From Bacillus proteolyticus (lineage in GTDB: Bacteria; Bacillota; Bacilli; Bacillales; Bacillaceae_G): a DNA stretch of 64,000 nt. Positions 46,029-54,791 of this stretch are shown here, piece by piece. Within the stretch, counting starts at the first letter, position 1, and the number at the start of each line of letters is the position of its first letter. Position numbers and translations under genes: made by a program. The DNA lies in contig NZ_MACH01000116.1 in assembly GCF_001884065.1 (NCBI RefSeq), forward strand, positions 310,001 through 374,000, read 5' to 3'. Below the pieces are notes generated by a model that was not told the DNA's origin, searched no databases, and saw only the letters and a list, made by a program, of their open reading frames with translations.

Positions 46029-47045
46029 TCACTCTCCTTTAACTCTTTCAAACACAACACCATGCGCAATCGTTGGAATCGTTTCCTTCTGCTGCATCAT
46101 CATCGGGCTTAATAAAGCTCCAGTTGCCACGACAAAAATTCGTTGTAAGTTCCCTTTTTGCATTTCACGCAATAAATGACCGTATGTTACAATAGCTGAA
46201 CAAGCACAACCACTACCACCTGCAAACACTTCTTCTTGATTTGAATTGTAAATCATTAATCCACAATCGTTGTAAATATGCCCAAGATCATACCCTTCCT
46301 CAAGTAAAAGTTGTTTCGCAATTGGTGTCCCCACAGCTGATAAATCACCCGTAACAATAAGGTCATAATCAGCGGCACTTCTTCTTAAATCTTCAAAATG
46401 CTGTTGAATTGTATGAGCAGCAGCTGGTGCCATTGCCGATCCCATATCTAAAGGATTAGCAATTCCTAAATCTTGTACTGTTCCGATTGTTGCTGCTGTT
46501 ATTTTAATTGCGCTTTCTTCATTGCTAATTAATATGGATCCTGCTCCGGTAACAGTCGAGTTTGCTGTCCCAGGCTTTTGTCCTCCGTACTCTGTTGGAT
46601 TACGAAATTGTCTTTCAGCCGTTGCATTATGACTACTTACTGTCGCTAAGACACGATTCGCAAATCCACCATCTATAAATGCTGATCCAACCGCCAAAGT
46701 TTCCATTGACGTCGCACAAGCACTGAACATCCCTAAAAAAGGAATACCACAATCTCGAGCAACATAATTTGCCGTCACTGTTTGGTTTAATAAATCACCT
46801 GCTAAAAAGAAATCAATTTGTGATGGTTTTATATTTCCTTTTTGCAATGCTTGTTGAATTGAGTCTGACATTAACCTTCGTTCAGCAAGTTCCCAGTTTT
46901 CCTCTCCACAATGTAAGTCTGAATATGAAATATCAAAATCCTTTCCAAGAGGGCCTTCAGCTTCTTTCGGACCGACAGCGGTACCAGTTGCATTCACGAA
47001 GATATCATTTTGAAATACCCACGTTTGTTTTCCTGTCAATCTCAT
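46029..47045 (-). CDS. spoVAD: stage V sporulation protein AD (thiolase-like, binds dipicolinate)
   Basis: 338 residues with a thiolase/ketosynthase-like fold: SACATSMETLAVGSAFIDGG with the position of the nucleophile Cys and CGLMIYNSNQEEVFAGGSGC. SpoVAD binds dipicolinic acid on the spore inner membrane rather than doing thiolase chemistry. Between spoVAC and spoVAEb in the usual order. Confidence 0.95.
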   Translation of the reverse strand: MRLTGKQTWVFQNDIFVNATGTAVGPKEAEGPLGKDFDISYSDLHCGEENWELAERRLMSDSIQQALQKGNIKPSQIDFFLAGDLLNQTVTANYVARDCGIPFLGMFSACATSMETLAVGSAFIDGGFANRVLATVSSHNATAERQFRNPTEYGGQKPGTANSTVTGAGSILISNEESAIKITAATIGTVQDLGIANPLDMGSAMAPAAAHTIQQHFEDLRRSAADYDLIVTGDLSAVGTPIAKQLLLEEGYDLGHIYNDCGLMIYNSNQEEVFAGGSGCACSAIVTYGHLLREMQKGNLQRIFVVATGALLSPMMMQQKETIPTIAHGVVFERVKGE

Positions 47046-47058
47046 ACCTATCCCTCCT

Positions 47059-47517
47059 TTAAGACATTAAAATTTGAAATGTATATCTTATTAATCCGAT
47101 AATGTAAGCACCGACGACCCCAAACACAATGACGCTTCCTGCAAGCTTAAACATGTTTGAAGCGATGCCTAGAACAATCCCTTCACTCCTATGTTCTAGC
47201 GCAGCACTTGCCATAGAATTCGCAAATCCAGTAACTGGTACTGCTGATCCCGCTCCAGAAAACTGCCCGATTTTATCATAAACACCACATCCTGTTAAAA
47301 TCGCTGATAGTAAAACGAGAGTTGCAACTGTAGGGTTTCCTGCCTCTTGCTCACTAAAGTGAAAGTAATGTATATAAAATTTCATCAATACTTCTCCGAC
47401 GGTACAAATGAATCCCCCAACAAGAAATGCCTTCACACAATTTATTAAATAGTTCGGTTTTGGATGGTACTCTTTCACTTTATTTATGTAATCATCTTTC
47501 AGTTTTCGCCCTGCCAT
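47059..47517 (-). CDS. spoVAC: stage V sporulation protein AC
   Basis: 152 residues: a basic N-terminus (RKLKDDYINKVKEYHPKPNYLINCV) and four transmembrane helices with GAGSAVPVTGFANSM, matching SpoVAC, a mechanosensitive-like membrane channel subunit for dipicolinate. The open frame continues 70 codons upstream into spoVAB; the ATG at 47517 is fixed by GTAGGAGGC and by homology. Confidence 0.94.
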   Translation of the reverse strand: MAGRKLKDDYINKVKEYHPKPNYLINCVKAFLVGGFICTVGEVLMKFYIHYFHFSEQEAGNPTVATLVLLSAILTGCGVYDKIGQFSGAGSAVPVTGFANSMASAALEHRSEGIVLGIASNMFKLAGSVIVFGVVGAYIIGLIRYTFQILMS

Positions 47518-47531
47518 ATATATATTGCCTC

Positions 47532-47948
47532 CTACTTTACGAAATAAATCCAGTGAAACAATGAGCCTATTACTTTTCCCAGTACAAGAGCAACGAGTAA
47601 AACAACAATTTTCCCCTCTACCCCGACTCGTTTCGCTAAAATAGGTAAAACGTTTAACACTTCCGTTAACGCCGCAGCTAGCATTCCAATGAATGTGCCA
47701 CAAAATAACCCTAATATTACGAGCCAATATTGCGACGTTTGAAATGTAATATTCTTTAAACTACACCAAGCCCCAGTTAAAGTGCCCGCAATGACAGCCC
47801 ACTCAAAATATTGAATATGCTTTCCACTTCTCGTTAATTGAGCTAAACGAGGGATTATACCAAGTACAGCTAAAAACGCAACATATCCGCTGCCTACAGC
47901 AATCCCTCCAGCTAAACCAATTAAAATCACGAATCCAGACTCAATCAT
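47532..47948 (-). CDS. spoVAB: stage V sporulation protein AB
   Basis: 138 residues, four transmembrane helices, starting MIESGFVILIGLAGGIAVGS. Membrane subunit encoded by all complete spoVA operons; its exact role is unknown. It overlaps the spoVAA stop by eight bases. Confidence 0.92.
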   Translation of the reverse strand: MIESGFVILIGLAGGIAVGSGYVAFLAVLGIIPRLAQLTRSGKHIQYFEWAVIAGTLTGAWCSLKNITFQTSQYWLVILGLFCGTFIGMLAAALTEVLNVLPILAKRVGVEGKIVVLLVALVLGKVIGSLFHWIYFVK

Positions 47949-48561
47949 CGGTAAGCTGTTTCATATTATCCTTGTTTTCATGAACAATTACATATTGATC
48001 AAGCGACTGTTGATATTGAAACATCTCAACTTCCAAAGGGCTCGGCTCTTCATTAATTCGCTTTTGAAATACATGATTAAAAAATAAAACCATACCTACT
48101 CCAAGACCTAATGAATAAGGAATTTGAAATAAAAGTGGTTGCGCCTTAAATTCTCCTGTAATCATGTAATATAACCGTTGGTGTACTTGTTGCATACTTA
48201 CATCTTCATGAAAATAAATAATTGCAAGTGCTGCTCCAATGAAAAGTAACAACCATACAAGTCCGAAGAAAACCGGATGCACTTTCTTTTTTTCATATAT
48301 AATTTCAACAAGAGTTTGTCCAGAACCAAGTAAATTAATTTGTAAGTGAGCCGCTTTTTGTTGAACAATCTCAATCACTTTCATAACATCAATTACAACA
48401 TGTGTTTTATCATGCGCTGTTATTTTGTAAATTATCTCATTTTGTAACGACTCAACTACCAAAGAATCTCCAGCAAGTTGAGCAACATCGCTCAGTTTTA
48501 CTTCATACGTAGGAGACACTTTTAATCGATTGCGCATTTTAATATAAATCGTTTGTTCCAA
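47941..48561 (-). CDS. spoVAA: stage V sporulation protein AA
   Basis: 206 residues. An N-terminal soluble half (IYIKMRNRLKVSPTYEVKLSDVAQL) and two transmembrane helices in the second half (VFFGLVWLLLFIGAALAIIYF and PYSLGLGVGMVLFFNHVF, each shortened here). First gene of the seven-gene spoVA operon. GAAGGGGTGA lies before the start, and a sigma-G promoter lies 35 bases upstream. Confidence 0.92.
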   Translation of the reverse strand: MEQTIYIKMRNRLKVSPTYEVKLSDVAQLAGDSLVVESLQNEIIYKITAHDKTHVVIDVMKVIEIVQQKAAHLQINLLGSGQTLVEIIYEKKKVHPVFFGLVWLLLFIGAALAIIYFHEDVSMQQVHQRLYYMITGEFKAQPLLFQIPYSLGLGVGMVLFFNHVFQKRINEEPSPLEVEMFQYQQSLDQYVIVHENKDNMKQLTDD

Positions 48562-48595
48562 TTTTCATTCACCCCTTCACTCTTCCTCGTAGTTG

Positions 48596-48626
48596 TAGTA
48601 TGGTTATTGGAATTTTTTCTAATACA
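48596..48626 (-). promoter_or_regulatory. sigma-G promoter of the spoVA operon
   Basis: Minus strand TGTATT (48621-48626), 18 bases, CATACTA (48596-48602), a good fit to the forespore sigma-G consensus. Forespore expression of spoVA is known. Confidence 0.75.
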
Positions 48627-48639
48627 ATTTTTTCATAAA

Positions 48640-48673
48640 AAAACATCTGTACCGTTTTGGTACAGATGTTTTT
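48640..48673 (-). terminator. terminator of the MetP/MetS pair
   Basis: AAAACATCTGTACC and GGTACAGATGTTTT around GTTTT, four bases after the metS stop codon. It separates the transporter genes from spoVA. Confidence 0.9.
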
Positions 48674-48676
48674 CTG

Positions 48677-48778
48677 CTAAGCCTTTTTCTTAAATAAATT
48701 TGCAATGCTTAATGCGAGCCCTCCCCAAATGACTACCATACCTATAACCATCATCATAATCGCTGATCCGCTCATCAT
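48677..48778 (-). CDS. MetS-type small subunit of an NSS transporter
   Basis: 33 codons: MMSGSAIMMMVIGMVVIWGG, then LALSIANLFKKKA. This is the pattern of the small membrane subunit that accompanies MetP-type methionine/alanine transporters. Its ATG overlaps the transporter stop by four bases (ATGA), so the two are translationally coupled. AGGTG lies just upstream. Confidence 0.88.
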   Translation of the reverse strand: MMSGSAIMMMVIGMVVIWGGLALSIANLFKKKA

Positions 48779-50301
48779 GAAACACCTCGATCCTTCCATT
48801 CTTTTTCAAGCTGGACAGAGTCTGAATGTATTTGTGCATTCCATTTCTTCAGACTAATGACTAGTGCAACTATAAGAAATGCTGCTGCAATTGACCAACC
48901 ATACGTTACAACAAACTCCGTTGGATAATCTCCGTAGTTCTTTTTAATATTTTGGATTGTGCCATCAATTAACATATACCCTAACATAAGTGGAGTAATA
49001 ACGAGTAAACTCACTCTCCAAAACGTCCCTAACTTAATATCCGATACAAAGTTTGCATGATTTTGATAGACTGGTAAACGGCGCAATATAAGACCTATTG
49101 CAACTACTTCAGCTAGTGCAATTGTAATTAGCCCAAAATTGTTAGCGAAATAATCAACAACGTCTAAGAACATAAGTCCACCACGCGTTGCAAAAACAAG
49201 AGAAACTAACACGAGAAGTGTTCCCATAATTCCAATCGTCTTTGGACGACTCAAGCTGAATTTTTCAGATACAGCAGCAAAGCATACTTCCGCAAGTGAA
49301 ATGAGTGATGTAATTCCAGCAACGGTTAAAGATAAGAAAAATAATACTCCAAATAACGATGACATCGGTAGTTCATTAATAATTTGCGGGAATACTACGA
49401 ACGCAAGTCCCACACCAGCACTAGCTACTTTATCAACCGGTACCCCCATGTTATTCGCCATAAATCCAAGCGCTGCAAAGACCCCAATACCTGCTAATAA
49501 TTCAAATCCTGAATTTGCAAATCCAGTAATAAAAGCATTATTTGTTGTATCTGAGTTTTTCGGTAAATAACTAGAGTACGTAATCATAATTCCGAATGCT
49601 AAAGATAAACTAAAGAAAATTTGACCGTAAGCAGCAAGCCATACCTTTCCATCAAAAATACGGCTCCAATCTGGTTTAAAGAATGCATCTAATCCTTGCA
49701 TCGCACCTTCCATCGTGACTGCACGAACAACGATAATAAGAAACATAACAACTAGTAAAGGAATGAAAATACGGTTAACAACTTCGATTCCTTTTTTAAC
49801 TCCTTTAAATGCAACACCAAGCACAATAATCCAAACGAGAGCTAACGGAATTAATACTTCCGGCACAAGCCCCCCAAACTGTCCTGGCTTATCTGCAACC
49901 TGTAAATATTCTTTAAATAAAAATGATTCCGTGTCTTTCCCCCATGCACCAGTAATTGCAAAATATGTATAGGAAATAGACCAAGCAATAATTACTGCAT
50001 AATATGTTGAAACGATAAATGTTACACACATTTGCCACCATCCAATAAATTCAGCACGTGGATGAATACGGAAGAATGTAAGTGGTGCCGAACCACGATG
50101 ACGATGCCCAAGAGCAAACTCGAATGCTAATAATGAAATACCAGTTGTTAATAATGCGAATAAGTACGGTAAAAAGAATGCGCCTCCTCCGTTTTCATAC
50201 GCTGTATAAGGAAAACGCCATATGTTTCCTAATCCAACGGCAGAGCCGACCGCTGCGAAAATAAATCCAGCCCTCGTTCCCCATTGTTGCCTCGTTTCCA
50301 T
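48775..50301 (-). CDS. sodium-dependent amino-acid transporter (NSS family, MetP-like)
   Basis: 508 residues, about twelve transmembrane helices. AAVGSAVGLGNIWRFPYTAYENGGGAFF (shortened: the TM1 substrate/sodium motif) is typical of neurotransmitter:sodium symporters. With the MetS-type subunit downstream, methionine or alanine is the likely substrate. It lies between sigF and spoVAA on the same strand but is bounded by terminators on both sides, so it is not part of either sporulation operon. Confidence 0.88.
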   Translation of the reverse strand: METRQQWGTRAGFIFAAVGSAVGLGNIWRFPYTAYENGGGAFFLPYLFALLTTGISLLAFEFALGHRHRGSAPLTFFRIHPRAEFIGWWQMCVTFIVSTYYAVIIAWSISYTYFAITGAWGKDTESFLFKEYLQVADKPGQFGGLVPEVLIPLALVWIIVLGVAFKGVKKGIEVVNRIFIPLLVVMFLIIVVRAVTMEGAMQGLDAFFKPDWSRIFDGKVWLAAYGQIFFSLSLAFGIMITYSSYLPKNSDTTNNAFITGFANSGFELLAGIGVFAALGFMANNMGVPVDKVASAGVGLAFVVFPQIINELPMSSLFGVLFFLSLTVAGITSLISLAEVCFAAVSEKFSLSRPKTIGIMGTLLVLVSLVFATRGGLMFLDVVDYFANNFGLITIALAEVVAIGLILRRLPVYQNHANFVSDIKLGTFWRVSLLVITPLMLGYMLIDGTIQNIKKNYGDYPTEFVVTYGWSIAAAFLIVALVISLKKWNAQIHSDSVQLEKEWKDRGVS

Positions 50302-50419
50302 GTTTCCTTCCTCCTTTGTGACAAGTTCATACTTGGATTATATTTTAAATTAACTAAATTATCAATAAATTCTGTAAATTATTTAACAATAGTTGGAATC
50401 CCCCCCTTTTCATGACAAT

Positions 50420-50456
50420 AAAAAAAATCGAATAGATAGCTATTCATCTATTCGAT
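50420..50456 (-). terminator. terminator of the spoIIA operon
   Basis: ATCGAATAGAT (50427-50437) and ATCTATTCGAT (50446-50456), followed on the minus strand by eight T; it includes the end of sigF. Confidence 0.88.
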
Positions 50457-51198
50457 CTTTCATCTGTTTCAATATTTTCTTTTCCAGTCTGGAAACTTGT
50501 ACTTGCGAAATGCCTATGCGCTCCGCTACTTCTGATTGGGTTTGGTCTTTATAGTAGCGCAAATACACAATTAGACGTTCTCGTTCATCCAATTCTCTAA
50601 TTGCTTCTTTTAAAGCAATTTTATCAAACCATTTCGTTTCCGATTGATCTGCAATTTGATCTAAAATAGTAATTGGATCTCCATCATTTTCATACACAGT
50701 TTCATGTATTGATGAAGGAGCACGACTCGCTTCTTGCGCCAGAACAACTTCTTCTGGTGTTAGTTCCAGAGCCTCCGCTACTTCATTAATCGTTGGAGCC
50801 CTTCCGAACTCTTTCGAAAGCTCGTCCCTCATCTTTCGAATTTTGTTTCCTGTTTCTTTTAGGGATCTGCTTACTTTCACTGATCCATCGTCACGTAAAA
50901 ATCGTTGTATTTCACCAATAATCATTGGAACTGCATATGTTGAAAATTTCACGTCGAAAGATAAATCAAATTTATCTACCGATTTTAAGAGCCCAATACA
51001 TCCAATTTGAAATAAATCGTCTGGTTCGTATCCTCGATTAAGAAACCGTTGCACAACCGACCATACGAGACGCATATTACTTTGAACGATTGTATCTCTC
51101 GCTTGTTGATCTCCATCTTGACTTTTTTGAATTAACGCTTTTAGCTCGTGGTCCTTTAACTGAGGTTTCTTCTTCTCTTTTCTGACCTCTATGTCCAT
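50440..51198 (-). CDS. sigF: RNA polymerase sigma factor F
   Basis: 252 residues. Region 2 (NMRLVWSVVQRFLNRGYEPDDLFQIGCIGL, shortened), FDVKFSTYAVPMIIGEIQRF and the region 4 helix-turn-helix QSEVAERIGISQVQVSRLEK are those of SigF/SpoIIAC, the first forespore sigma factor. It is held inactive by SpoIIAB until SpoIIAA is dephosphorylated. Last gene of spoIIAA-spoIIAB-sigF. Confidence 0.97.
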   Translation of the reverse strand: MDIEVRKEKKKPQLKDHELKALIQKSQDGDQQARDTIVQSNMRLVWSVVQRFLNRGYEPDDLFQIGCIGLLKSVDKFDLSFDVKFSTYAVPMIIGEIQRFLRDDGSVKVSRSLKETGNKIRKMRDELSKEFGRAPTINEVAEALELTPEEVVLAQEASRAPSSIHETVYENDGDPITILDQIADQSETKWFDKIALKEAIRELDERERLIVYLRYYKDQTQSEVAERIGISQVQVSRLEKKILKQMKDRIDE

Positions 51199-51210
51199 TG
51201 GCTATTCTCC

Positions 51211-51651
51211 TTAATTGCATAGAGCGTTACTATTTGATAAGTACTTTGTCAAATGGATTGTTGTCCCGAAAGATTCGTTTGAAATAACTTCTACTTCATC
51301 CATAAAATTTTCCATGATAGTAAATCCCATTCCGGAACGCTCTAATTCAGGTTTAGTTGTAAAAAGGGGTTGTCTTGCTTCATCTAAGTTAAAGATACCA
51401 ATCCCTTCATCTCGAATCGTGAGTTTCACCATTGCTTCTTCCAAAATCACTGAAATATAAACAACACCTTCTGCATTTCCTTCATACCCATGAATAATTG
51501 CATTTGTAACCGCTTCTGACACAACTGTTTTAATCTCTGTTAATTCTTCCATCGTCGGGTCTAATTGTGCAATAAAAGCAGCTACTGTAACGCGAGCGAA
51601 TGATTCATTCTGACTTAACGCTGAAAATTGAAGGTTCATTTCATTTCTCAT
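51211..51651 (-). CDS. spoIIAB: anti-sigma F factor and SpoIIAA kinase
   Basis: 146 residues with the GHKL ATPase boxes: [15 protein letters not shown] (N box), [13 protein letters not shown] (G1) and [14 protein letters not shown] (G2). It binds sigma F and phosphorylates SpoIIAA. The ATG follows the spoIIAA stop directly. Confidence 0.97.
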
Positions 51652-52002
51652 TTATGCCACCCCCAACGTCGCGAGCGCGTGCGCTTCACTTTCTTCTAAA
51701 CGAACAATTTTGAATAGGCCTGACATTTCAAATAAACGTTTAACAGGCGGTGAAATTGCACAAACAACCATCTCTCCACCTAATCCCTTTACATGTTTAT
51801 ATCGGCCTAATATAACACCTAAACCGGAACTATCCATAAATGATAAGTTCTCCAGGCTCAAAACAATATGATGAACACCATGTGTCTCAATCATATCTGT
51901 TACTTTCGTTCGCAACTCTTCAGCAGTATGATGATCTAATTCACCCTCCAGCCTCACACATAAGACGTCACGTTTTACTTCTAAATGCATGGAAAGACTC
52001 AC
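51652..52002 (-). CDS. spoIIAA: anti-sigma F factor antagonist
   Basis: 116 residues, STAS fold. Ser58 in [14 protein letters not shown] is the residue phosphorylated by SpoIIAB and freed by SpoIIE. The start is GTG, after AAGGAGGAAATC. First gene of the spoIIA operon. Confidence 0.97.
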
Positions 52003-52044
52003 ACGATTTCCTCCTTATGCTCAAACTTTACTCATTAACATAAG

Positions 52045-52074
52045 ATTTTCGTGATATAAAATAAGAATCCTTCC
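52045..52074 (-). promoter_or_regulatory. sigma-H promoter of spoIIA
   Basis: Minus strand GGAAGGATT (52066-52074), 12 bases, CACGAAAAT (52045-52053), close to the sigma-H consensus RNAGGAWWW-N12-RNNGAATWW. SpoIIA transcription by sigma-H is known. Confidence 0.7.
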
Positions 52075-52148
52075 TACTGACAAAAGAAGAACTATTTCGT
52101 CATAATGTGAAACCGTTCAGCAATTATTCCCGTACATACGAACAGAAA

Positions 52149-52169
52149 AGCGGCAAAATTTTTGCCGCT
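52149..52169 (-). terminator. terminator of dacF
   Basis: AGCGGCAAA and TTTGCCGCT with a three-base loop at the dacF stop, followed by CTTTTCTGTT on the minus strand. It may make dacF partly independent of spoIIA. Confidence 0.7.
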
Positions 52170-53358
52170 ATTTTGATGTTGAAAACATCCCAAAACTTCT
52201 TTTAAATAACTCCCACCAGCTCGCTGCAGCAACATCTTCTTTTGCTACAATAGTTTGTTTTAATAAAACATCTTTATCTTTTTTAATGACAAGTGTGCCA
52301 AGCGCGTCACCTTTTTTAATCGGTGCCTTCACTTTCTTTTCAGCGATTACTTCTTGTTTTACTTTGTCCATATTTTCGCCCTTCTTCATAAGAAGAGATA
52401 CGTTATCTGACGCAACTAAATCTACTTTTTCTTTTTTCCCTTTTCCTACTTGTACAGTCTTAATTTTTTCACCACGTGTATACAATTTCTTTGTCATATA
52501 TTGTCCAAATGCATAATCAAGAAGCTTCGTTACTTGATTGTTCCGCTCTTTTGATGTAGGTGCTCCCATAACAACTGAAATGACACGCATTCCATTCTTT
52601 TCAGCTGATGCAGTTAAACAATATTTTGCTTCTGTCGTAAAGCCCGTTTTCACACCATCTACTCCAGGATAAAAACGTACTAACTTATTCGTATTAACGA
52701 GCCAAAACTTCTTATCCGTATCTTCACGTAAATAGTCTTCATATTTACCTGTGTATTTGCGAATAAGTGGATACTTCATCAATTCTCTCGCCATTATAGC
52801 CATATCATTTGCTGTAGAATAATGATCTTTGGCCGGGAGACCTGTTGGGTTTTGAAAATGTGTATTTTTCAGTCCTAAATCTTTCGCTTTTTTGTTCATC
52901 ATATTTACGAATCCTTCTTCTGAACCAGCGATATGCTCAGCTACTGCAACAGATGCATCATTTCCAGATGCAATGGCAATGCCCTTTAGCATTTCATTTA
53001 CGGTCATCTCTTCCCCAGGTTCTAAAAAGATTTGTGATCCACCCATTGAAGCTGCGTGTTCACTTGCTCTAACTTTATCGGTCAGTTTTAGTTTTCCTTT
53101 TTCAACTTGTTCCATAATTAATAGCATTGTCATAATCTTCGTCATACTGGCAGGTGGTAACTTTTCATTCGGATTTTTATCAAATAAAACTTTACCTGTA
53201 TCTTGCTCAATTACGATTGCTGACGACGCTTGTTCCGCTAACTTCGGCGTGGTTTCTTCTGTTTTCTCCTGCTTCGTTTTCTCAGATTGTGCAAAACTAA
53301 CTGAAGTACCAGAAAGAAATAACATGAAACAAACAAGTATTCCAAAAACTCGCTTCAT
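52168..53358 (-). CDS. dacF: D-alanyl-D-alanine carboxypeptidase DacF
   Basis: 396 residues. A signal peptide (MKRVFGILVCFMLFLSGTSV) is followed by the penicillin-binding domain with SMTK, SGNDASVA and KTGFTTEAK, and a C-terminal beta-rich anchor domain ending in an amphipathic helix. It trims peptide side chains of peptidoglycan; in B. subtilis DacF acts in forespore cortex formation. It lies upstream of spoIIA in the same orientation, as in B. subtilis. Confidence 0.92.
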   Translation of the reverse strand: MKRVFGILVCFMLFLSGTSVSFAQSEKTKQEKTEETTPKLAEQASSAIVIEQDTGKVLFDKNPNEKLPPASMTKIMTMLLIMEQVEKGKLKLTDKVRASEHAASMGGSQIFLEPGEEMTVNEMLKGIAIASGNDASVAVAEHIAGSEEGFVNMMNKKAKDLGLKNTHFQNPTGLPAKDHYSTANDMAIMARELMKYPLIRKYTGKYEDYLREDTDKKFWLVNTNKLVRFYPGVDGVKTGFTTEAKYCLTASAEKNGMRVISVVMGAPTSKERNNQVTKLLDYAFGQYMTKKLYTRGEKIKTVQVGKGKKEKVDLVASDNVSLLMKKGENMDKVKQEVIAEKKVKAPIKKGDALGTLVIKKDKDVLLKQTIVAKEDVAAASWWELFKRSFGMFSTSK

Positions 53359-53437
53359 GACTAACCCTCCATTCTATATCAGACCTATTTTTTCCAATTT
53401 ATTCATTTTTAATACCATATTTTTCTATCATTTTCAG

Positions 53438-53466
53438 TTGACAAATAAATTCATTACTTATATTGT
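53438..53466 (+). promoter_or_regulatory. sigma-A promoter of the ytrA-type operon
   Basis: TTGACA (53438-53443), 17 bases, TATTGT (53461-53466). Confidence 0.8.
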
Positions 53467-53499
53467 ATTAAGTGTATTGCATACAGTAATACACTTAAT
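53467..53499 (+). promoter_or_regulatory. operator of the YtrA-type regulator
   Basis: A perfect inverted repeat with 12-base arms, ATTAAGTGTATT and AATACACTTAAT, nine bases apart, immediately after the -10. It resembles YtrA operators (AGTGTA...TACACT), so autorepression is expected. Confidence 0.8.
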
Positions 53500-53524
53500 A
53501 CTCATCAGGAAGGAGACATTGCTC

Positions 53525-53944
53525 TTGCATATTCAAATTGATCCAAGAAGCAACACTCCGATATGGGAACAAATTGTTCAAAATATAAAAGAGCTCGTAT
53601 TAAAAAACATGTTAGCTCCACGTGATAAGCTCCCTTCTGTACGCGAGCTCGCTTCTTTACTCGTTATAAATCCAAATACAGTAAGCAAAGCTTATCAAGA
53701 ATTAGAGCGACAAGGGATTATTGAAACATTACGAGGAAAAGGAACATTTGTATCCCAATCGATTACCCCAACATTAGACGAAAGGAAAATCGCTATGGTT
53801 GAAAAGCAGTTTCATCAATTACTATTAGAAGCCTCTTACCTCGGGATTACGAAAGATAAAATTCATGATTGGATAGATTCATACTACAAAGAGATTGGAG
53901 GAAATGCAGATGCTGAAAGTGACAAGCTTGAAGAAAACAATTGA
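53525..53944 (+). CDS. GntR-family repressor (YtrA subfamily)
   Basis: 139 residues. Winged helix PIWEQIVQNIKELVLKN, LPSVRELASLLVINPNTVSK and RGKGTFVSQS, with only a short two-helix C-terminal dimer part, which is the YtrA subfamily. The start is TTG 53525, nine bases after AAGGAG; the much longer frame upstream is antisense to dacF. YtrA repressors often control ABC exporters and respond to cell-wall antibiotics. It overlaps the ATPase gene by 35 bases. Confidence 0.88.
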   Translation: MHIQIDPRSNTPIWEQIVQNIKELVLKNMLAPRDKLPSVRELASLLVINPNTVSKAYQELERQGIIETLRGKGTFVSQSITPTLDERKIAMVEKQFHQLLLEASYLGITKDKIHDWIDSYYKEIGGNADAESDKLEENN

Positions 53945-54791
53945 TAATCAAACGATTTTAGAAGATGTTTCTTTCACATTACAAAAAGGTAGTATCGTCG
54001 GATTACTCGGAAGAAACGGTGCGGGAAAAACAACTTTATTACGAACGATGGTCGGTATTTTAGACCCTGATGCAGGGACTGTTACATATGAAGATACAAA
54101 CATTCATCAATGTCCTGAAATAAAGCAAAAAATCGTATACGTTCCAGATTCTACTAACATACTGAACGGCTATACGATAAAAGAAATTGTAAAGTTTTAT
54201 AAAGCCGTTTATACAGCATTTGATGAACAGTATTTCTATGAACTGTTAGAACGCTTTAACTTACCAAACAAACGAATTCGTAGTTATTCAAAAGGAATGA
54301 AAGCACTGCTCGCCATCATTTTAGCCGTTTCTACAAAGGCCGAATATATCATTTTAGATGAACCGACAAATGGACTTGATCCTATCGTGAAAAGGAAAAT
54401 TTTACAGTTTCTCGTTGGAGAAGTTGCCGAAAAAGAAATCACCATTTTCATCTCAACTCATCATTTAAATGAAGTAGAACAAATTGCAGATACAATCATT
54501 ATATTAAAAGAGCACACCGTAGCATCTATTACGTCACTAGACGATGCAAAATCACGATTCGCAAAAATACAAGTAGCTTATGAACGTTCATTACCTCAAA
54601 AACTAGAAAACTTAAGCAATATTAAAATATTAAATCAAACAGGAAAAGTATATACAATCTTAATTGAGGGAAATGTGGCTACAACACTGGAGAAGTTTTA
54701 TAAAGAGCAACCAATTCTCATTGAAGAATTAACAATGTCGCTTGAAGATGTCTTCGTTACGACACTTGAGGAGGATGGGTATGTTTCATAA
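53910..54791 (+). CDS. ABC exporter ATP-binding protein (YtrB-like)
   Basis: 293 residues. Walker A GRNGAGKTT (34-42), a signature element YSKGMKALLAI (degenerate LSGGQ), Walker B YIILDEPTNGLDP and switch His in ISTHHLNEVE. The last 80 residues form an extra domain. Start ATG 53910 is seven bases after GGAGGA. It pairs with the two permease genes behind it. Confidence 0.88.
   Translation: MLKVTSLKKTIDNQTILEDVSFTLQKGSIVGLLGRNGAGKTTLLRTMVGILDPDAGTVTYEDTNIHQCPEIKQKIVYVPDSTNILNGYTIKEIVKFYKAVYTAFDEQYFYELLERFNLPNKRIRSYSKGMKALLAIILAVSTKAEYIILDEPTNGLDPIVKRKILQFLVGEVAEKEITIFISTHHLNEVEQIADTIIILKEHTVASITSLDDAKSRFAKIQVAYERSLPQKLENLSNIKILNQTGKVYTILIEGNVATTLEKFYKEQPILIEELTMSLEDVFVTTLEEDGYVS

Noticed and set aside
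45670-46179. Plus-strand frame of 169 codons opposite spoVAEb/spoVAD
   Set aside because: It mirrors well-identified spoVA genes, has no ribosome site and an odd Pro/Ile/Asn-rich composition.
46029-47045. spoVAD as a metabolic thiolase/ketosynthase
   Set aside because: The position in the spoVA operon and full-length match to SpoVAD outweigh the fold similarity.
47518-47727. Upstream extension of spoVAC
   Set aside because: The extra 70 residues overlap spoVAB out of frame and look like a shadow translation; the ribosome site is before 47517.
52892-53944. A 350-codon plus-strand frame that covers the GntR gene and the antisense of dacF
   Set aside because: Only the last 139 codons resemble a protein family, and a ribosome site with TTG lies at 53525. 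The first part is the shadow of dacF and of non-coding DNA.
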